Positions 1-8,184 are shown, numbered from the stretch's first letter. The stretch is DNA of 15,480 nucleotides from JASFQI01 sp050115555 (GCA_050115555.1 JASFQI010000092.1:1-15480), one strand, 5' to 3'. Program-made: numbers and translations. The notes: generated by a model not told the origin, from the sequence alone.

Positions 1-851
1 TCCTCGGCGTCAAAGTCCTTGGTGGTGTAAGCATAGGTGAGCCTCCAAGTCGTATCCGGGTCCAGGCGGAAGGAGTATGTGGCGGTCGCTCCGAGTTCAT
101 TGAAATCCGAGATGGCATCGGTATCGCCCTGGGTCTGTTCGTCCTCGTCGAACTTTGCAAGCGCGTAATGGAGTCCCAGATCGATTCCGTGATGGGGATT
201 GAACCAGTAGCGCATACCCACAAAGGGCTGATGCTTCATGCTGTCCTGGAGATCATTGGCACTGTTCATGAGCAAGTTGTTGCTGTATCCCCCGTAGAAC
301 TCGTCCTCCTCTCCGAAACGGTAGGCCAGTTCGCCTCGAAAGCGGTTGCGGTAATATCGGTTGCGGTCCCGGCGGTTGCTATACACTACGTCTTCGTCCT
401 CAGCGAGGGTTTCTGGGTCTTCGGCAGGGCCGAACTCGATGGGATCCTCGGAGATACTGAAGGACTCATCCAGGTCAAGGAGCCATCGGTCGGATAGGGG
501 GATGTCTCGTGCTCCGGAAAGGTCGATGTTGCCGCGAATGTCCCCCTCGTCTTCGCGTTCCAGGTAGTGGGCGTAGCCGATGGAAAAATCCACACTCGTG
601 TCTATATTCTCCGTGCGGATGCCCAGGGTGAAACCCTGCTCTGCGAGCGTAATGAAGTCGTCTTCAGGATCTTCATTTTCGAGGTAGATGTTGTCGTCGT
701 ACTCCTCGGAGAGGCTGAACGCTGTGGTCCAGTAAAACTCGGCAGCATGAGCCGGGGCTGTATTGAGAAGGGAAAAGAAAAGAATCAGGGTCAGGGTCAG
801 GGTCGAGAGCAAAGCGCCATTTGCCGGGATTCTTAAGGCCCTCGTTTTCAT
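1..851 (-). CDS. Outer-membrane beta-barrel protein of the polysaccharide/PEP-CTERM locus (partial, C-terminus off window)
   Basis: The minus-strand frame is open from ATG at 851 to the left edge, giving 283 codons with no stop, so the C-terminus is missing. The N-terminus is a long signal peptide: basic start (MKTRALR), a TLTLTLTLILFFSLL core, and a likely cleavage after APAHA (residue 38). The mature part alternates polar and aromatic residues in short strands (AEFYWTTAFSLSEEYDDNIYL, RYYRNRFRGELAYRF, TWRLTYAYTT) linked by acidic Asp/Glu-rich turns, typical of outer-membrane barrels. Such barrels commonly accompany Wza-type exporters in exosortase-associated polysaccharide loci, and one such exporter lies just upstream on the same strand. 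A role in polysaccharide secretion or anchoring is inferred. The start has an AAGGGGAA Shine-Dalgarno-like sequence. The barrel class is fairly sure; the exact family is not. Confidence 0.72.
   Translation of the reverse strand, partial: MKTRALRIPANGALLSTLTLTLILFFSLLNTAPAHAAEFYWTTAFSLSEEYDDNIYLENEDPEDDFITLAEQGFTLGIRTENIDTSVDFSIGYAHYLEREDEGDIRGNIDLSGARDIPLSDRWLLDLDESFSISEDPIEFGPAEDPETLAEDEDVVYSNRRDRNRYYRNRFRGELAYRFGEEDEFYGGYSNNLLMNSANDLQDSMKHQPFVGMRYWFNPHHGIDLGLHYALAKFDEDEQTQGDTDAISDFNELGATATYSFRLDPDTTWRLTYAYTTKDFDAE
785..802. repeat. Three tandem TCAGGG hexamers in the barrel signal peptide
   Basis: TCAGGG occurs three times in a row on the plus strand, read as alternating Thr-Leu in the hydrophobic core of the barrel signal peptide on the minus strand. 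Gain or loss of a unit would keep frame and change the core by two residues. Confidence 0.8.
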
Positions 852-901
852 GATTCCCCTTTTTCGTGCCGATGCAAGGCATGCGGGGGCGGTGGGAGCC
901 G

Positions 902-935
902 CCTGTTCAGTGTGCGGCGCGCACACAGCGACAGG
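902..935. other. Long interrupted hairpin between export gene and barrel gene
   Basis: GTGTGCG (910-916) and CGCACAC (920-926) form a perfect 7-bp stem with a GCG loop. The outer arms CCTGT (902-906) and ACAGG (931-935) extend it across a small internal loop (TCA against AGCG). It lies in the 150-nt gap between two co-directional minus-strand genes. No U-tract follows on either strand, so a classic rho-independent terminator is unlikely. An mRNA processing or stability element, or an attenuator that lowers barrel expression relative to the exporter, is possible. Confidence 0.5.
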
Positions 936-1001
936 GAGAATACCCGTCCTGTGATGGTTCGGTTGCTCAAAGCGCGTGGCCATGGCAAGGGCGGCAAAAC
1001 C

Positions 1002-1607
1002 CTACGGAACGAAGATCGTATCCTCGGGCTGGAGCAGGATGTTCTGGGACAAGTCCTTCCCCGAGACGATCGCGTCGTAATCGATACGAAAGGTCTGTTC
1101 CTGTCCCTCGATTTTGCGGATGAGACGGATGTTGTCCTTGTCCGCCCACCTGTCCAAACCGTTCGCTATGGAAACCGCCTGCAGGAAGGTCATGGACTTT
1201 TTCAGGGGGTATTCCCCCGGGGCATTCACCTTGCCCAGCATGTAGACCCGCCGGCTGTTGCTCTGGACGAGGATCACAGTGACCTCCGGCTCGGTAACGA
1301 ACTTGGCGTACTCCTCCTCGATCTTCTCCTGGAGCTCCATGAGGGTCTGGTTCTCGGCTTGCAGATCGTTGATCATAGGAAGCGTGATTTTCCCGTCCAT
1401 GCGCACTTCTGCCTGGCGGGTCAGGTCGGGTTCCTTCCACACATTGACCTCCAACACATCGCTGGGCCCGATGATGTACGATTCCTTCTCCGGAAAAGCC
1501 ACTCCGGTCTCCGGCAGGGAAGAGACGGGCGGCACCTTGGCCATGGTACAAGCGCCAAGCAGAAGGGCTGTCCCGACAACCAGCATGCCTTGCACGAACG
1601 TTTTCAT
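1002..1607 (-). CDS. Polysaccharide export lipoprotein, Wza/EpsE-like (Poly_export + SLBB)
   Basis: This 201-aa lipoprotein has a signal peptide with lipobox LGAC (Cys20). Residues 44-118 match the polysaccharide export (Wza N-terminal) domain: it opens with YIIGPSDVLEVNVWKEPDL and includes VRMDGKITLPMI. An SLBB-like region follows at about 119-175 (RRVYMLGKVNAPGEYPL and following). In the family, such lipoproteins form the outer-membrane channel for exopolysaccharide. At about 200 residues it has the size of the short export proteins of exosortase loci, not of full Wza, and it ends at IFVP without a C-terminal membrane helix. The start is supported by an excellent Shine-Dalgarno GGAGGT (1617-1612). 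It is the first gene of the minus-strand unit, followed by the barrel protein 150 nt downstream, and is divergent from the TPR operon. The domain assignment is firm; the substrate is unknown. Confidence 0.9.
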   Translation of the reverse strand: MKTFVQGMLVVGTALLLGACTMAKVPPVSSLPETGVAFPEKESYIIGPSDVLEVNVWKEPDLTRQAEVRMDGKITLPMINDLQAENQTLMELQEKIEEEYAKFVTEPEVTVILVQSNSRRVYMLGKVNAPGEYPLKKSMTFLQAVSIANGLDRWADKDNIRLIRKIEGQEQTFRIDYDAIVSGKDLSQNILLQPEDTIFVP

Positions 1608-1647
1608 CGCTACCTCCCCGTATCGGTGTTAGATAAATTAACAAAGG

Positions 1648-1676
1648 AATGTATTGGAATTTTTTTATTTCGTCAA
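1648..1676 (-). promoter_or_regulatory. Putative sigma-70 promoter for the export gene
   Basis: On the minus strand, TTGACG (1676-1671) is followed after 17 nt by TACATT (1653-1648). Four of six -10 bases match consensus. It lies about 40 nt upstream of the export gene ATG in an AT-rich divergent spacer. Plausible from sequence only. Confidence 0.45.
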
Positions 1677-1719
1677 GAAAGGAATGAGAAAGGTTTCGTT
1701 TATTCATTTGGCAAATCCT

Positions 1720-1748
1720 TTGACAAGATCTTTAGACGCAGCTATTAT
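1720..1748 (+). promoter_or_regulatory. Strong sigma-70-type promoter for the TPR operon
   Basis: A consensus -35 TTGACA (1720-1725), a 17-nt spacer and TATTAT (1743-1748) precede the ATG at 1780. Transcription would start near 1755, leaving a leader of about 25 nt. This supports 1780 as the start and argues against the in-frame upstream ATG at 1654, which would place the promoter inside the coding region. Confidence 0.72.
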
Positions 1749-1779
1749 TTTCACTTGTGATTTCACAAACGAGGTGGCC

Positions 1780-4092
1780 ATGAAACGGAAGAACCTGGCA
1801 AACGTTCGACTTTTTCTAACGGTGATCGGGGTGCTTCTCGCACTGCACACCTCCATGGGCTGCGCAAGCAAGGAAGAGAGGGCCAAGGATCATCTTGAAA
1901 AGGCCGAGGCTTACCTGGAGGAGAAGGCTTGGAGCAAAGCGGTAATTGAGCTAAAAAACGTGTTGCAGCTCGATCCCAAGAGTGACAAGGCCTACTACGC
2001 TTTAGGAAAAGCCTATCTCAACCAGAAAAATGGCAAGAAAGCGTTTCAGGCCTTTCGCGCGGCAGTCTCCATTAACCCGGATCATCTAGAAGCCCAACTG
2101 AAGATGGGGCAGATCCTGCTGTTGGGGAACCAGACTGATTTGGCCAGGGAAAAAGCAGAGCTTGTGCTGGAAAAAGAACCGAATAACGTGGAAGCCATGC
2201 AACTTCTTTCCGGAGTGCAAGTGAAGGAACGAGACATGGTAACGGCCATCGGAACCCTGGAAAAGGCTGCGGACATAGCGCCGGAGAACGCCAAGCTCCA
2301 GCTCTCCCTGGCCAGGCTATATCTCCTGACAAAGAAGCGCGACTCGGCAAAGGCCGCCTATGCCCGGGTGATCGATCTGGAGCCTAAGGAACGGGTGGCC
2401 TATGTAGAACTCTCCAGGATCCTCAGGTTGGAAGGGAACATGAATCAGGCCGAGGCATTGCTTCGGAAAATGGTGGAACTGTCGGATGCCAAGCACCTGG
2501 ATTTGGCCCTGCTCGCGGGTTTCTATGAGAGCCAGGATCAGTGGGATCGGGCAGAGCAGGCCTTGCTAGAGGCGGTGGATCAGGCTCCGGAGGCGGATGT
2601 GGCGTCTCGCGTTCGCCTGAGCGGGTTTTACAAGAGGCGCGGGAACTATGAGAAGGCCGTGGCTGTCCTTCAGAGGGCTTTGGAGATCGAGGATAAAGAC
2701 GCGAGCCTTCGTGTGGGTCTGGCAGAGCTCCATTTTGACTTCGGTTACTTGGACAAGGCCGAGTCCGCCGTCGATGCGGTGTTGGATGAAGACCAAGGGC
2801 ACGTGGCCGCGAATTTACTTAAAGGCAAGATCCTTGTGGCACGACATGAATTCGATGCGGCTAAAGAGCGGCTTGATCACGTACTCCGTAACCAGCCCGA
2901 AAACGCAGAAGCCCACTATTACATGGGGCAGGCACTGGCGGCCTCACGCCAGCCGGACCAGGCCATTTCCCATCTAGTCCAGGCCGTGGAGGCAAACCCT
3001 CGCTATGCGAAGGCTCGGCTCTTTTTAAGCGAGATCTACCTTCGGCAGAAGGATGCTGAGCGGGCCCGGAAGCAGTTGGACATGGTTCTGCAATTGGTCC
3101 CTAACTTGGTACGGCCTCACATGCTGGACGGTGCTTTAAAGGTGTTGGAAAAGGACTTTAAAGGCGCAGAGGAGGCTTTCAAGGAGGTGCTCCGCTTGAA
3201 CCCGAAATATGCCCCGGCACACGTGAAGCTGGGCCATGTGTATAGTTTCACCAAGCGGCCGGGCCAGGCTGTGGCCGAGTTTGAAAAGGCCCTTGAGCTC
3301 AATCCCTTGCAGGCTGACGCCCTGTCCTGGCTTGTGGCCCGAGACATAGCAGACAATCAGTATGAACGAGCCCTGGAACGAACGGAAGCGCACCGGGAGC
3401 AGGTAGCGGACAACCCAGCCATGCTAGCCTTCCTGGACTACCTCCAGGCTCGGCTCTACTTAGAAAAGAAGGAACCAATGGAAGCAGAGGTCAGGCTTAA
3501 GTCCGCCATCGACCGCAACCCTGCAATGGTGGGCGTATACCCCCTCCTGGCTGCACTGTATGAAGTGCAGGGTAAGGTGGACGAGGCTAGGGCCCAGTAC
3601 GAGACCCTGCTGGAGCAGAACCCCAAGGCTTTGTCTGCATACATGGCCTTGGGGGCCCTGGCCGAGCAGGAGGGCAGGGATGATCAGGCCGAGAACTACT
3701 ACCGCAAAGCTTTGGAGATACGTGAAGACTTTGTACCTGCTGCCAACAACCTGGCGTGGCACATCCTGAAAACGGGCGGCAATATTGATGAGGCATTGAA
3801 GTTCGCCCAGATTGCCAAGGAAAACGCGCCCAAGAGCGCGGGGGTCATGGACACTCTAGGTTGGGTGTACTACCACAAGGGGCGGTTCCCGAGTGCGATC
3901 TCCGAGCTCGAAGACGCATTGGAGCTCGCCCCGGAAAACCCGGTGATTCGCTTTCATGTTGGAATGGCCTATCGCAGCAACAGGCAGTTCGATCAGGCCC
4001 AAGAGCACCTTGAAAAGGCTCTTGAACTTGATCCGGCGTTTGACGGCGCGGACGAGGCAAGGGCGGTCTTGGAGGAGCTGAGTGTCCAATGA
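1780..4092 (+). CDS. prsT: TPR-repeat lipoprotein, PEP-CTERM system type (PrsT-like)
   Basis: This 770-aa protein begins with a signal peptide and a slightly atypical lipobox SMGC (Cys28). From about residue 36 to the end it is almost entirely 34-residue TPR units, around 20 of them, with recurrent A..L..AL.L.P spacing. The C-terminal block (NNLAWHILK, GVMDTLGWVYYHKGRF, HVGMAYRS) has the signature of the PEP-CTERM TPR lipoprotein family (PrsT); those proteins are somewhat longer, about 900 aa. In exosortase loci this protein is thought to scaffold assembly or secretion of polysaccharide and sorted proteins. I chose ATG 1780 because GAGGTGG precedes it, the consensus promoter ends upstream of it, and the signal peptide starts there. 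It is the first gene of a five-gene operon and overlaps the next gene by 4 bases (ATGA). TPR identity is certain; the subfamily name is likely. Confidence 0.85.
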   Translation: MKRKNLANVRLFLTVIGVLLALHTSMGCASKEERAKDHLEKAEAYLEEKAWSKAVIELKNVLQLDPKSDKAYYALGKAYLNQKNGKKAFQAFRAAVSINPDHLEAQLKMGQILLLGNQTDLAREKAELVLEKEPNNVEAMQLLSGVQVKERDMVTAIGTLEKAADIAPENAKLQLSLARLYLLTKKRDSAKAAYARVIDLEPKERVAYVELSRILRLEGNMNQAEALLRKMVELSDAKHLDLALLAGFYESQDQWDRAEQALLEAVDQAPEADVASRVRLSGFYKRRGNYEKAVAVLQRALEIEDKDASLRVGLAELHFDFGYLDKAESAVDAVLDEDQGHVAANLLKGKILVARHEFDAAKERLDHVLRNQPENAEAHYYMGQALAASRQPDQAISHLVQAVEANPRYAKARLFLSEIYLRQKDAERARKQLDMVLQLVPNLVRPHMLDGALKVLEKDFKGAEEAFKEVLRLNPKYAPAHVKLGHVYSFTKRPGQAVAEFEKALELNPLQADALSWLVARDIADNQYERALERTEAHREQVADNPAMLAFLDYLQARLYLEKKEPMEAEVRLKSAIDRNPAMVGVYPLLAALYEVQGKVDEARAQYETLLEQNPKALSAYMALGALAEQEGRDDQAENYYRKALEIREDFVPAANNLAWHILKTGGNIDEALKFAQIAKENAPKSAGVMDTLGWVYYHKGRFPSAISELEDALELAPENPVIRFHVGMAYRSNRQFDQAQEHLEKALELDPAFDGADEARAVLEELSVQ

Positions 4093-5279
4093 AGGGATTC
4101 CCGTTTCGGATTCTCTTTGTCTGCCTCCTTATTCCACCGCTTGGCTACCTTTTCAGCCTGGACTTGATCGAGAGCCTCATCCAGAAGCACGAAAAGCAAG
4201 TGATTAACGGCCTTTTGATCCAGGATCAGCCTGCTCTCCTGGATGGACGCTACTCGGTGCAGGAGGAGATCCAATGGAACCTTTCCCGGCACTTTCAAAA
4301 CGACAAGATGCGGGCATGGGGCGTGCGCACTCGTGCGGTGGTGAAGACGCGTGAGCCGAAGCGTATCCTCTACCCGGTTCCGGTGGAAGAGGAAATGGCC
4401 GGCAAGGGGGGGTTCGGGGAGTCCCAGGATACGGATCTTGAGGAAGGTCTTCGCTATGTGGAAATGGCTGCGGAGAACTTCCGTATCCTGAACCAGGGTT
4501 TTGACGTGGATGTGGACGTGGCCGTGCGCCACAACGGGTGGCTCTCCAACGGGGTCCTCCTGGTGTGGGTCCTCCTTGCGGGCGGCCTGCTACAAGCCTT
4601 GATCAGGCGGCGAACCCGTGCGGCCGAAAAGGAGCGCTTGAAGCGGGAGCAACGGATCGGGGACCTGTCCGAACAGCTCGAGCGAGCACGCTCCACCCTG
4701 CAAGAAGTGGAGGAAAAGGAAGAGGATTACGAGCAGCGCATTCAGGCTCTTCGGAAAGAGCGCGACGGCCTGTCCCGGGATGCGGAGAGCCTCCTCGAGG
4801 AGATGGACCAGTTGGAGCAGGGCGCTGCTCGGCAAAAAGGCCTTCGGGAGGAGACCGAACTCGAAGTCCTGGAGCTCCGCGAGGAAATCGAGCGGCTTCA
4901 GCAAAAGCTCCAAAAGACCCGAAAAAAAGAGAGCGAGACGGACCGGGTCCGTAAGCGATTGAACACGCTTTACAAGAACCTCGAGTTCACGGACCGTGCC
5001 TTCGAGGGGATGGCGGCCTTGCCGGCCGATGTCCAGCTCAAGGCGGAAGAGATGATCCAGGCTTTGGATGTGGATGCCTCCAAGGTTGCCGTGAAACGAA
5101 AAGTGTTTGGAAAAGGAGGAAAATCCCGTATACTGGAAACAGATTTTGCGTACTCGGGAAGGCTGTATTTTCATTGGACCAATGACCGCCGGGTGCGGGT
5201 AGTGGCCGTGGGTACCAAGAACTCCCAGACCAAGGACCTGGCGTACCTGGAATCGTACCGCAGCACCCAACAAACTTAA
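4089..5279 (+). CDS. Two-TM coiled-coil protein with C-terminal RelE/ParE-like domain
   Basis: This 396-aa protein shows: TM helix at about 7-24; an extracytoplasmic segment at 25-151 with no recognised domain; a second TM at 152-172 followed by RRRTR, which places the rest in the cytoplasm by the positive-inside rule; a long Glu/Arg/Leu-rich coiled coil at about 176-292; and a C-terminal domain at about 293-392. That domain resembles RelE/ParE-superfamily toxins: two helices (TDRAFEGMAALPADVQLKAEEMI), then KVFGKGGKSRILETDF, GRLYFHW, VRVVAVGTKNSQTKDLAYLE. No antitoxin gene adjoins it, and the preceding gene's stop overlaps its start (ATGA). I infer a membrane-tethered regulator or scaffold that uses the RelE fold for binding; toxin activity is not shown. 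The fold call rests on motif resemblance only. Confidence 0.7.
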   Translation: MKGFPFRILFVCLLIPPLGYLFSLDLIESLIQKHEKQVINGLLIQDQPALLDGRYSVQEEIQWNLSRHFQNDKMRAWGVRTRAVVKTREPKRILYPVPVEEEMAGKGGFGESQDTDLEEGLRYVEMAAENFRILNQGFDVDVDVAVRHNGWLSNGVLLVWVLLAGGLLQALIRRRTRAAEKERLKREQRIGDLSEQLERARSTLQEVEEKEEDYEQRIQALRKERDGLSRDAESLLEEMDQLEQGAARQKGLREETELEVLELREEIERLQQKLQKTRKKESETDRVRKRLNTLYKNLEFTDRAFEGMAALPADVQLKAEEMIQALDVDASKVAVKRKVFGKGGKSRILETDFAYSGRLYFHWTNDRRVRVVAVGTKNSQTKDLAYLESYRSTQQT

Positions 5280-5331
5280 TGAACCCAAAAAACTCAACGA
5301 ACTCAACGAACCCAACAAACTCACCAACTCG
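5269..5331. repeat. Degenerate 9-nt tandem repeat spanning a gene junction
   Basis: About seven units of a 9-nt period (consensus near AACRAACYC) run through the last codons of the RelE-like gene, the TAATG stop/start overlap (5277-5281), and the first codons of the response regulator. They encode its Asn/Ser/Thr/Pro-rich N-terminus (NSTNSTNPTNSPT). The period is a multiple of three, so unit changes preserve both frames. Confidence 0.8.
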
Positions 5332-5686
5332 CACCATCCTCCTGGTGGAAGACGACTCCGATGTCCGGAGCGTGATTGTGCGTCACCTCACTCACAACGG
5401 TTTTCAAGTCATCCAGGCCGCCGACGGCATGGAAGGCTTGCAGAAGCTCGAAACTGGAGGCTACGACCTGGTCATCACGGATATTGTCATGCCTTACGTC
5501 AGCGGGGTAGGGATCGTTTCCACTGTGAAGTCGCGAAATCCTGAGACGCCTGTCATCGCCATTACCGGCTATGGCAAAGAGCCCGAGGAACTGGCTGCGG
5601 AAAGCAAGGCGGATCTCGTATTGGGAAAACCTGTAAAGATGCAGGACCTCGTTGCGCATGTCCACCGCCTGCTGGGGGATCCTTAA
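5279..5686 (+). CDS. Single-domain response regulator (CheY-like receiver)
   Basis: This 135-aa protein has a low-complexity N-terminus (residues 2-17, Asn/Thr/Ser/Pro) and then one complete receiver domain. The acidic pocket is E24-D25-D26 (LLVEDD), the phospho-acceptor is D68 (VITDIVMP), the switch residue is T96 (AITG) and the conserved lysine is K117 (LGKPV). There is no output domain. It starts inside the previous stop (TAATG) and its own stop overlaps the kinase start in the same way, so it is translationally coupled. Since the downstream activator has a degenerate receiver, this free receiver is a good candidate phospho-acceptor or relay element for the adjacent kinase. Receiver identity is firm; partnership is inferred. 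The start has no Shine-Dalgarno of its own. Confidence 0.93.
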   Translation: MNPKNSTNSTNPTNSPTRTILLVEDDSDVRSVIVRHLTHNGFQVIQAADGMEGLQKLETGGYDLVITDIVMPYVSGVGIVSTVKSRNPETPVIAITGYGKEPEELAAESKADLVLGKPVKMQDLVAHVHRLLGDP

Positions 5687-8184
5687 TGGCGACCCACGAA
5701 TTTACATCGGATTCGACGACCTTGCAGGGGCACGGGCTGCAGCCCGATTCGATTGTAGTGCATGTCGTGACCGGGCTCGACGCGGGCAAGACGTTTCAAG
5801 CGGCAGGACTCTCTGCAGTCGTGGGCCGCTCGGCCAAGTGTGAAATCTCCATTCGGGATGGCGCGATTTCCCGAACCCACTTGAAGATCCGAGTGGGCAG
5901 CAACAAGTGGTTCGTACAGGACCTTTACAGCCGAAACGGAACCCAGGTGCGTGGAAAGGTCATCGGGCCCGGCGTTGAGGTGGAGGTCTTTGAAGGGGAC
6001 CGCATCACCCTGGGGGCGACCACCCTCACGCTGGAGCGACCGAGCCAGGACTTTCTCCTTGGCGAGGAAGACGACACAGAAGAACCCATCGAAGGGGTAA
6101 CGGAAAGCCTGGCGCTTCTGAAGGCGGCCTCCAAAGGCCGCTCCAGGGGCTACCAGAAGAACATGGAGCTCCTCCTCCTCATGAGCAGGGCACTCATGGA
6201 AACCGTGAGCCTGCCGGAGATCTTTCAGCGGCTCGTGGATTACCTCTTCAAATTGTTCAAGCGCATTGACCGAGCCGCGATCCTCCAGAAGAACCCGGTG
6301 ACCGGGGAGCTCAAGGAGCTCATCGCACGATCGCGAGACGAGGGCTCGGATGGGGAGGGAAGGCCATACAGCCGGACCATCGTAGACACCGTGCTCAGCA
6401 GCGGCAAACCCATCATGATACCGGACTTTGACAACGAGGAGAATCTCTCGGACAGCCAGCGCTTTATCCGGTCGGTCCTGTGCGTCCCCATGATCAGCCG
6501 GACCGTGGTCCACGGGGTCATCTATGTGGACTCTCTTGCCTCGTCCTACAGCTTCCGCGAGGCAGACCTCTTCCTCCTCGATGCGCTGAGCAGCCCGGCC
6601 GCTGTGGCCATGGAAAACGCCGCCCTGGTGGCGAACCTGGAACAGTCTGTGGAGCGTAAGACCGAGGCCCTTCGAAAGGCCCAGGAGCAGCTGCGGGAGA
6701 GCGAGATCCGCTTCAAAGCCGTCTTCCAGAGCATGAACAGCGGGGCCATGGTGCTCGAGGTGGCAGAAGAAGGCCAGGTCTTTTACATCATCGACACGAA
6801 TCAAGCGGCCCTCCAGATCGAGGACAAGGAACGGAATGACTTTGTGGGGAAGCGTCTCAGCGAGGTCCAGCCCTTTGCAAAGGCCAGCGGCCTCACCTCT
6901 GCGCTCGAGAGGGTGTGGAGATCCGGCCGACCCGAGACCCTGTCCGTTTCCTTTGCCACGGAGCGCCCCTTTCCCAGCTACCGCACCTACTACCTCAGCC
7001 GCCTGCCGTCCCACGAAATCGTGGCGCTTTACGACGACGTCACAGACAAAAAGCTGGCTGAGAAGGAGCAGCGAGAGCTCCAGCTGCAGCTCTTCACGGC
7101 GCAGAAGACCGAGTCCATCGCCCTGATCGCGGGCGGGGTCGCACACAACTTCCGCAACATTCTTCAGGCCGTGAATGGAAACATCGAGTACCTCGAGATC
7201 CTCTGCGGTGAAAACCCCGAGGTCCTGGAGATCACAAAGAGCGTGTACGACTCCGTGCGGAAGGGCGCGGATCTGGCCAGTGACCTTCTCCAGTTTTCCA
7301 AACGAACCGAGGATACCGGTGAGACCTTTACAACTGTGGACCTCTCGGATGTCATTCAAGGGGCATACACCATCCTCTCCCGGTCCATTGATCAACGCAT
7401 CGAGATTGCCCTCGACCTCCAGCCCGGCCTTTTTGTGCGTGCAAACACGTCCCTCCTGAGCCAGGTTTTCATGAACCTCTTTACCAATGCCCGGGATGCC
7501 ATGCCGGAAGGGGGAAAGCTTCGCGTGGAGGCGCGAAAGGCCGGGAATAAGATCGTGGCCCGGGTCTCGGACACCGGTATCGGCATGGATCCTGAGACTC
7601 TGGAGCGGGTCTTTGAACCTTTTTTCACCCTCAAGGACGTGGGAAAGGGAACCGGACTGGGACTTTCCACGAGCCGCAGCATCGTTGAGCAGCACCGGGG
7701 TCGGATCGAGGTGTCCTCCGCTCCTGGTGAGGGAAGCACGTTTGAGATCCATTTGCCGGCCTCAGGCCGGGGGGGGCACGCCGAGGAAGCCCGCCCGCGG
7801 GTGAGAAGAGAGAAACGGGAGGAGAAGGTCCTGATCGTGGATGACGATCCCGCGGTTCTGGATGGTCTGGGAAACCTCGTCCTGCACCTGGGCTACCGGG
7901 TACGAAAGCTGAGCCGGCCTTCCCAGGCCCTGGAAGTATACCGGGAGTGGCATCCCGATCTTGTGCTCGTAGATCGAAACATGCCCGAGATGGACGGTCC
8001 CTCGTGCATTCGAAAGATGGTGGAGCAGGATCCGGCCGCTCGGATCGTCATCGTTTCAGGATACCTGGATGCCGGAGACGATGCCGTTGACGAAGAGATT
8101 CGAAGCCTGATCAAAGGGTACCTCAACAAGCCCTGCGATCTCGGTATGCTCTCAGAAACCATTACCCAAGCGTTGGACGCATGA
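5686..8184 (+). CDS. Hybrid sensor histidine kinase: FHA-GAF-PAS-HisKA-HATPase-REC
   Basis: This 832-aa protein has no membrane segment, so it is probably cytoplasmic. Domains in order: FHA at about 24-117 (VVGRSAKCEISIRDGAISRTHLKI, LYSRNGTQV, GDRITLG), the phosphothreonine-binding type; GAF at about 165-315 (SLPEIFQRLVDYLF, VLCVPMI, GVIYVDS); a short coiled linker; PAS at about 340-455; HisKA with phospho-acceptor H487 (GGVAHNFRNIL); HATPase with N box N597/N601, G1 DTGIGM (629-634), F box FEPFF and G2 GKGTGLGL (653-660); and a C-terminal REC at about 713-830 with D720/D721, acceptor D763, S791 and K815. All catalytic residues needed for a working kinase are present. GGGGGAT precedes the start. 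Canonical PEP-CTERM kinases (PrsK) are membrane proteins, so this is a different architecture in the same position. The ligand and the phosphothreonine partner are unknown. Confidence 0.95.
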   Translation: MATHEFTSDSTTLQGHGLQPDSIVVHVVTGLDAGKTFQAAGLSAVVGRSAKCEISIRDGAISRTHLKIRVGSNKWFVQDLYSRNGTQVRGKVIGPGVEVEVFEGDRITLGATTLTLERPSQDFLLGEEDDTEEPIEGVTESLALLKAASKGRSRGYQKNMELLLLMSRALMETVSLPEIFQRLVDYLFKLFKRIDRAAILQKNPVTGELKELIARSRDEGSDGEGRPYSRTIVDTVLSSGKPIMIPDFDNEENLSDSQRFIRSVLCVPMISRTVVHGVIYVDSLASSYSFREADLFLLDALSSPAAVAMENAALVANLEQSVERKTEALRKAQEQLRESEIRFKAVFQSMNSGAMVLEVAEEGQVFYIIDTNQAALQIEDKERNDFVGKRLSEVQPFAKASGLTSALERVWRSGRPETLSVSFATERPFPSYRTYYLSRLPSHEIVALYDDVTDKKLAEKEQRELQLQLFTAQKTESIALIAGGVAHNFRNILQAVNGNIEYLEILCGENPEVLEITKSVYDSVRKGADLASDLLQFSKRTEDTGETFTTVDLSDVIQGAYTILSRSIDQRIEIALDLQPGLFVRANTSLLSQVFMNLFTNARDAMPEGGKLRVEARKAGNKIVARVSDTGIGMDPETLERVFEPFFTLKDVGKGTGLGLSTSRSIVEQHRGRIEVSSAPGEGSTFEIHLPASGRGGHAEEARPRVRREKREEKVLIVDDDPAVLDGLGNLVLHLGYRVRKLSRPSQALEVYREWHPDLVLVDRNMPEMDGPSCIRKMVEQDPAARIVIVSGYLDAGDDAVDEEIRSLIKGYLNKPCDLGMLSETITQALDA

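Noticed and set aside
1709..1724. Sigma-54-like TGGCAAA-TCCT-TTGAC ahead of the TPR gene
   Set aside because: The invariant -12 GC is GA, and the sequence coincides with a much better sigma-70 -35/-10 pair.
912..1760. 282-aa plus-strand frame over the export gene
   Set aside because: It is antisense to a well-defined Poly_export lipoprotein with a strong RBS; no motifs of its own.
1654..1779. Upstream in-frame ATG that would extend the TPR lipoprotein by 42 residues
   Set aside because: It lacks a Shine-Dalgarno, would bury the consensus promoter in coding sequence, and would displace the signal peptide and lipobox that start at 1780.
4968..5279. Classical toxin-antitoxin module
   Set aside because: The RelE-like domain is the C-terminus of a long membrane protein, and no small antitoxin-like gene lies next to it.
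5683..7752. 689-aa open frame on the minus strand opposite the kinase
   Set aside because: It is antisense to a gene with clear FHA, GAF, PAS and kinase motifs and shows no recognisable domain; it is a shadow frame caused by high-GC codon bias.
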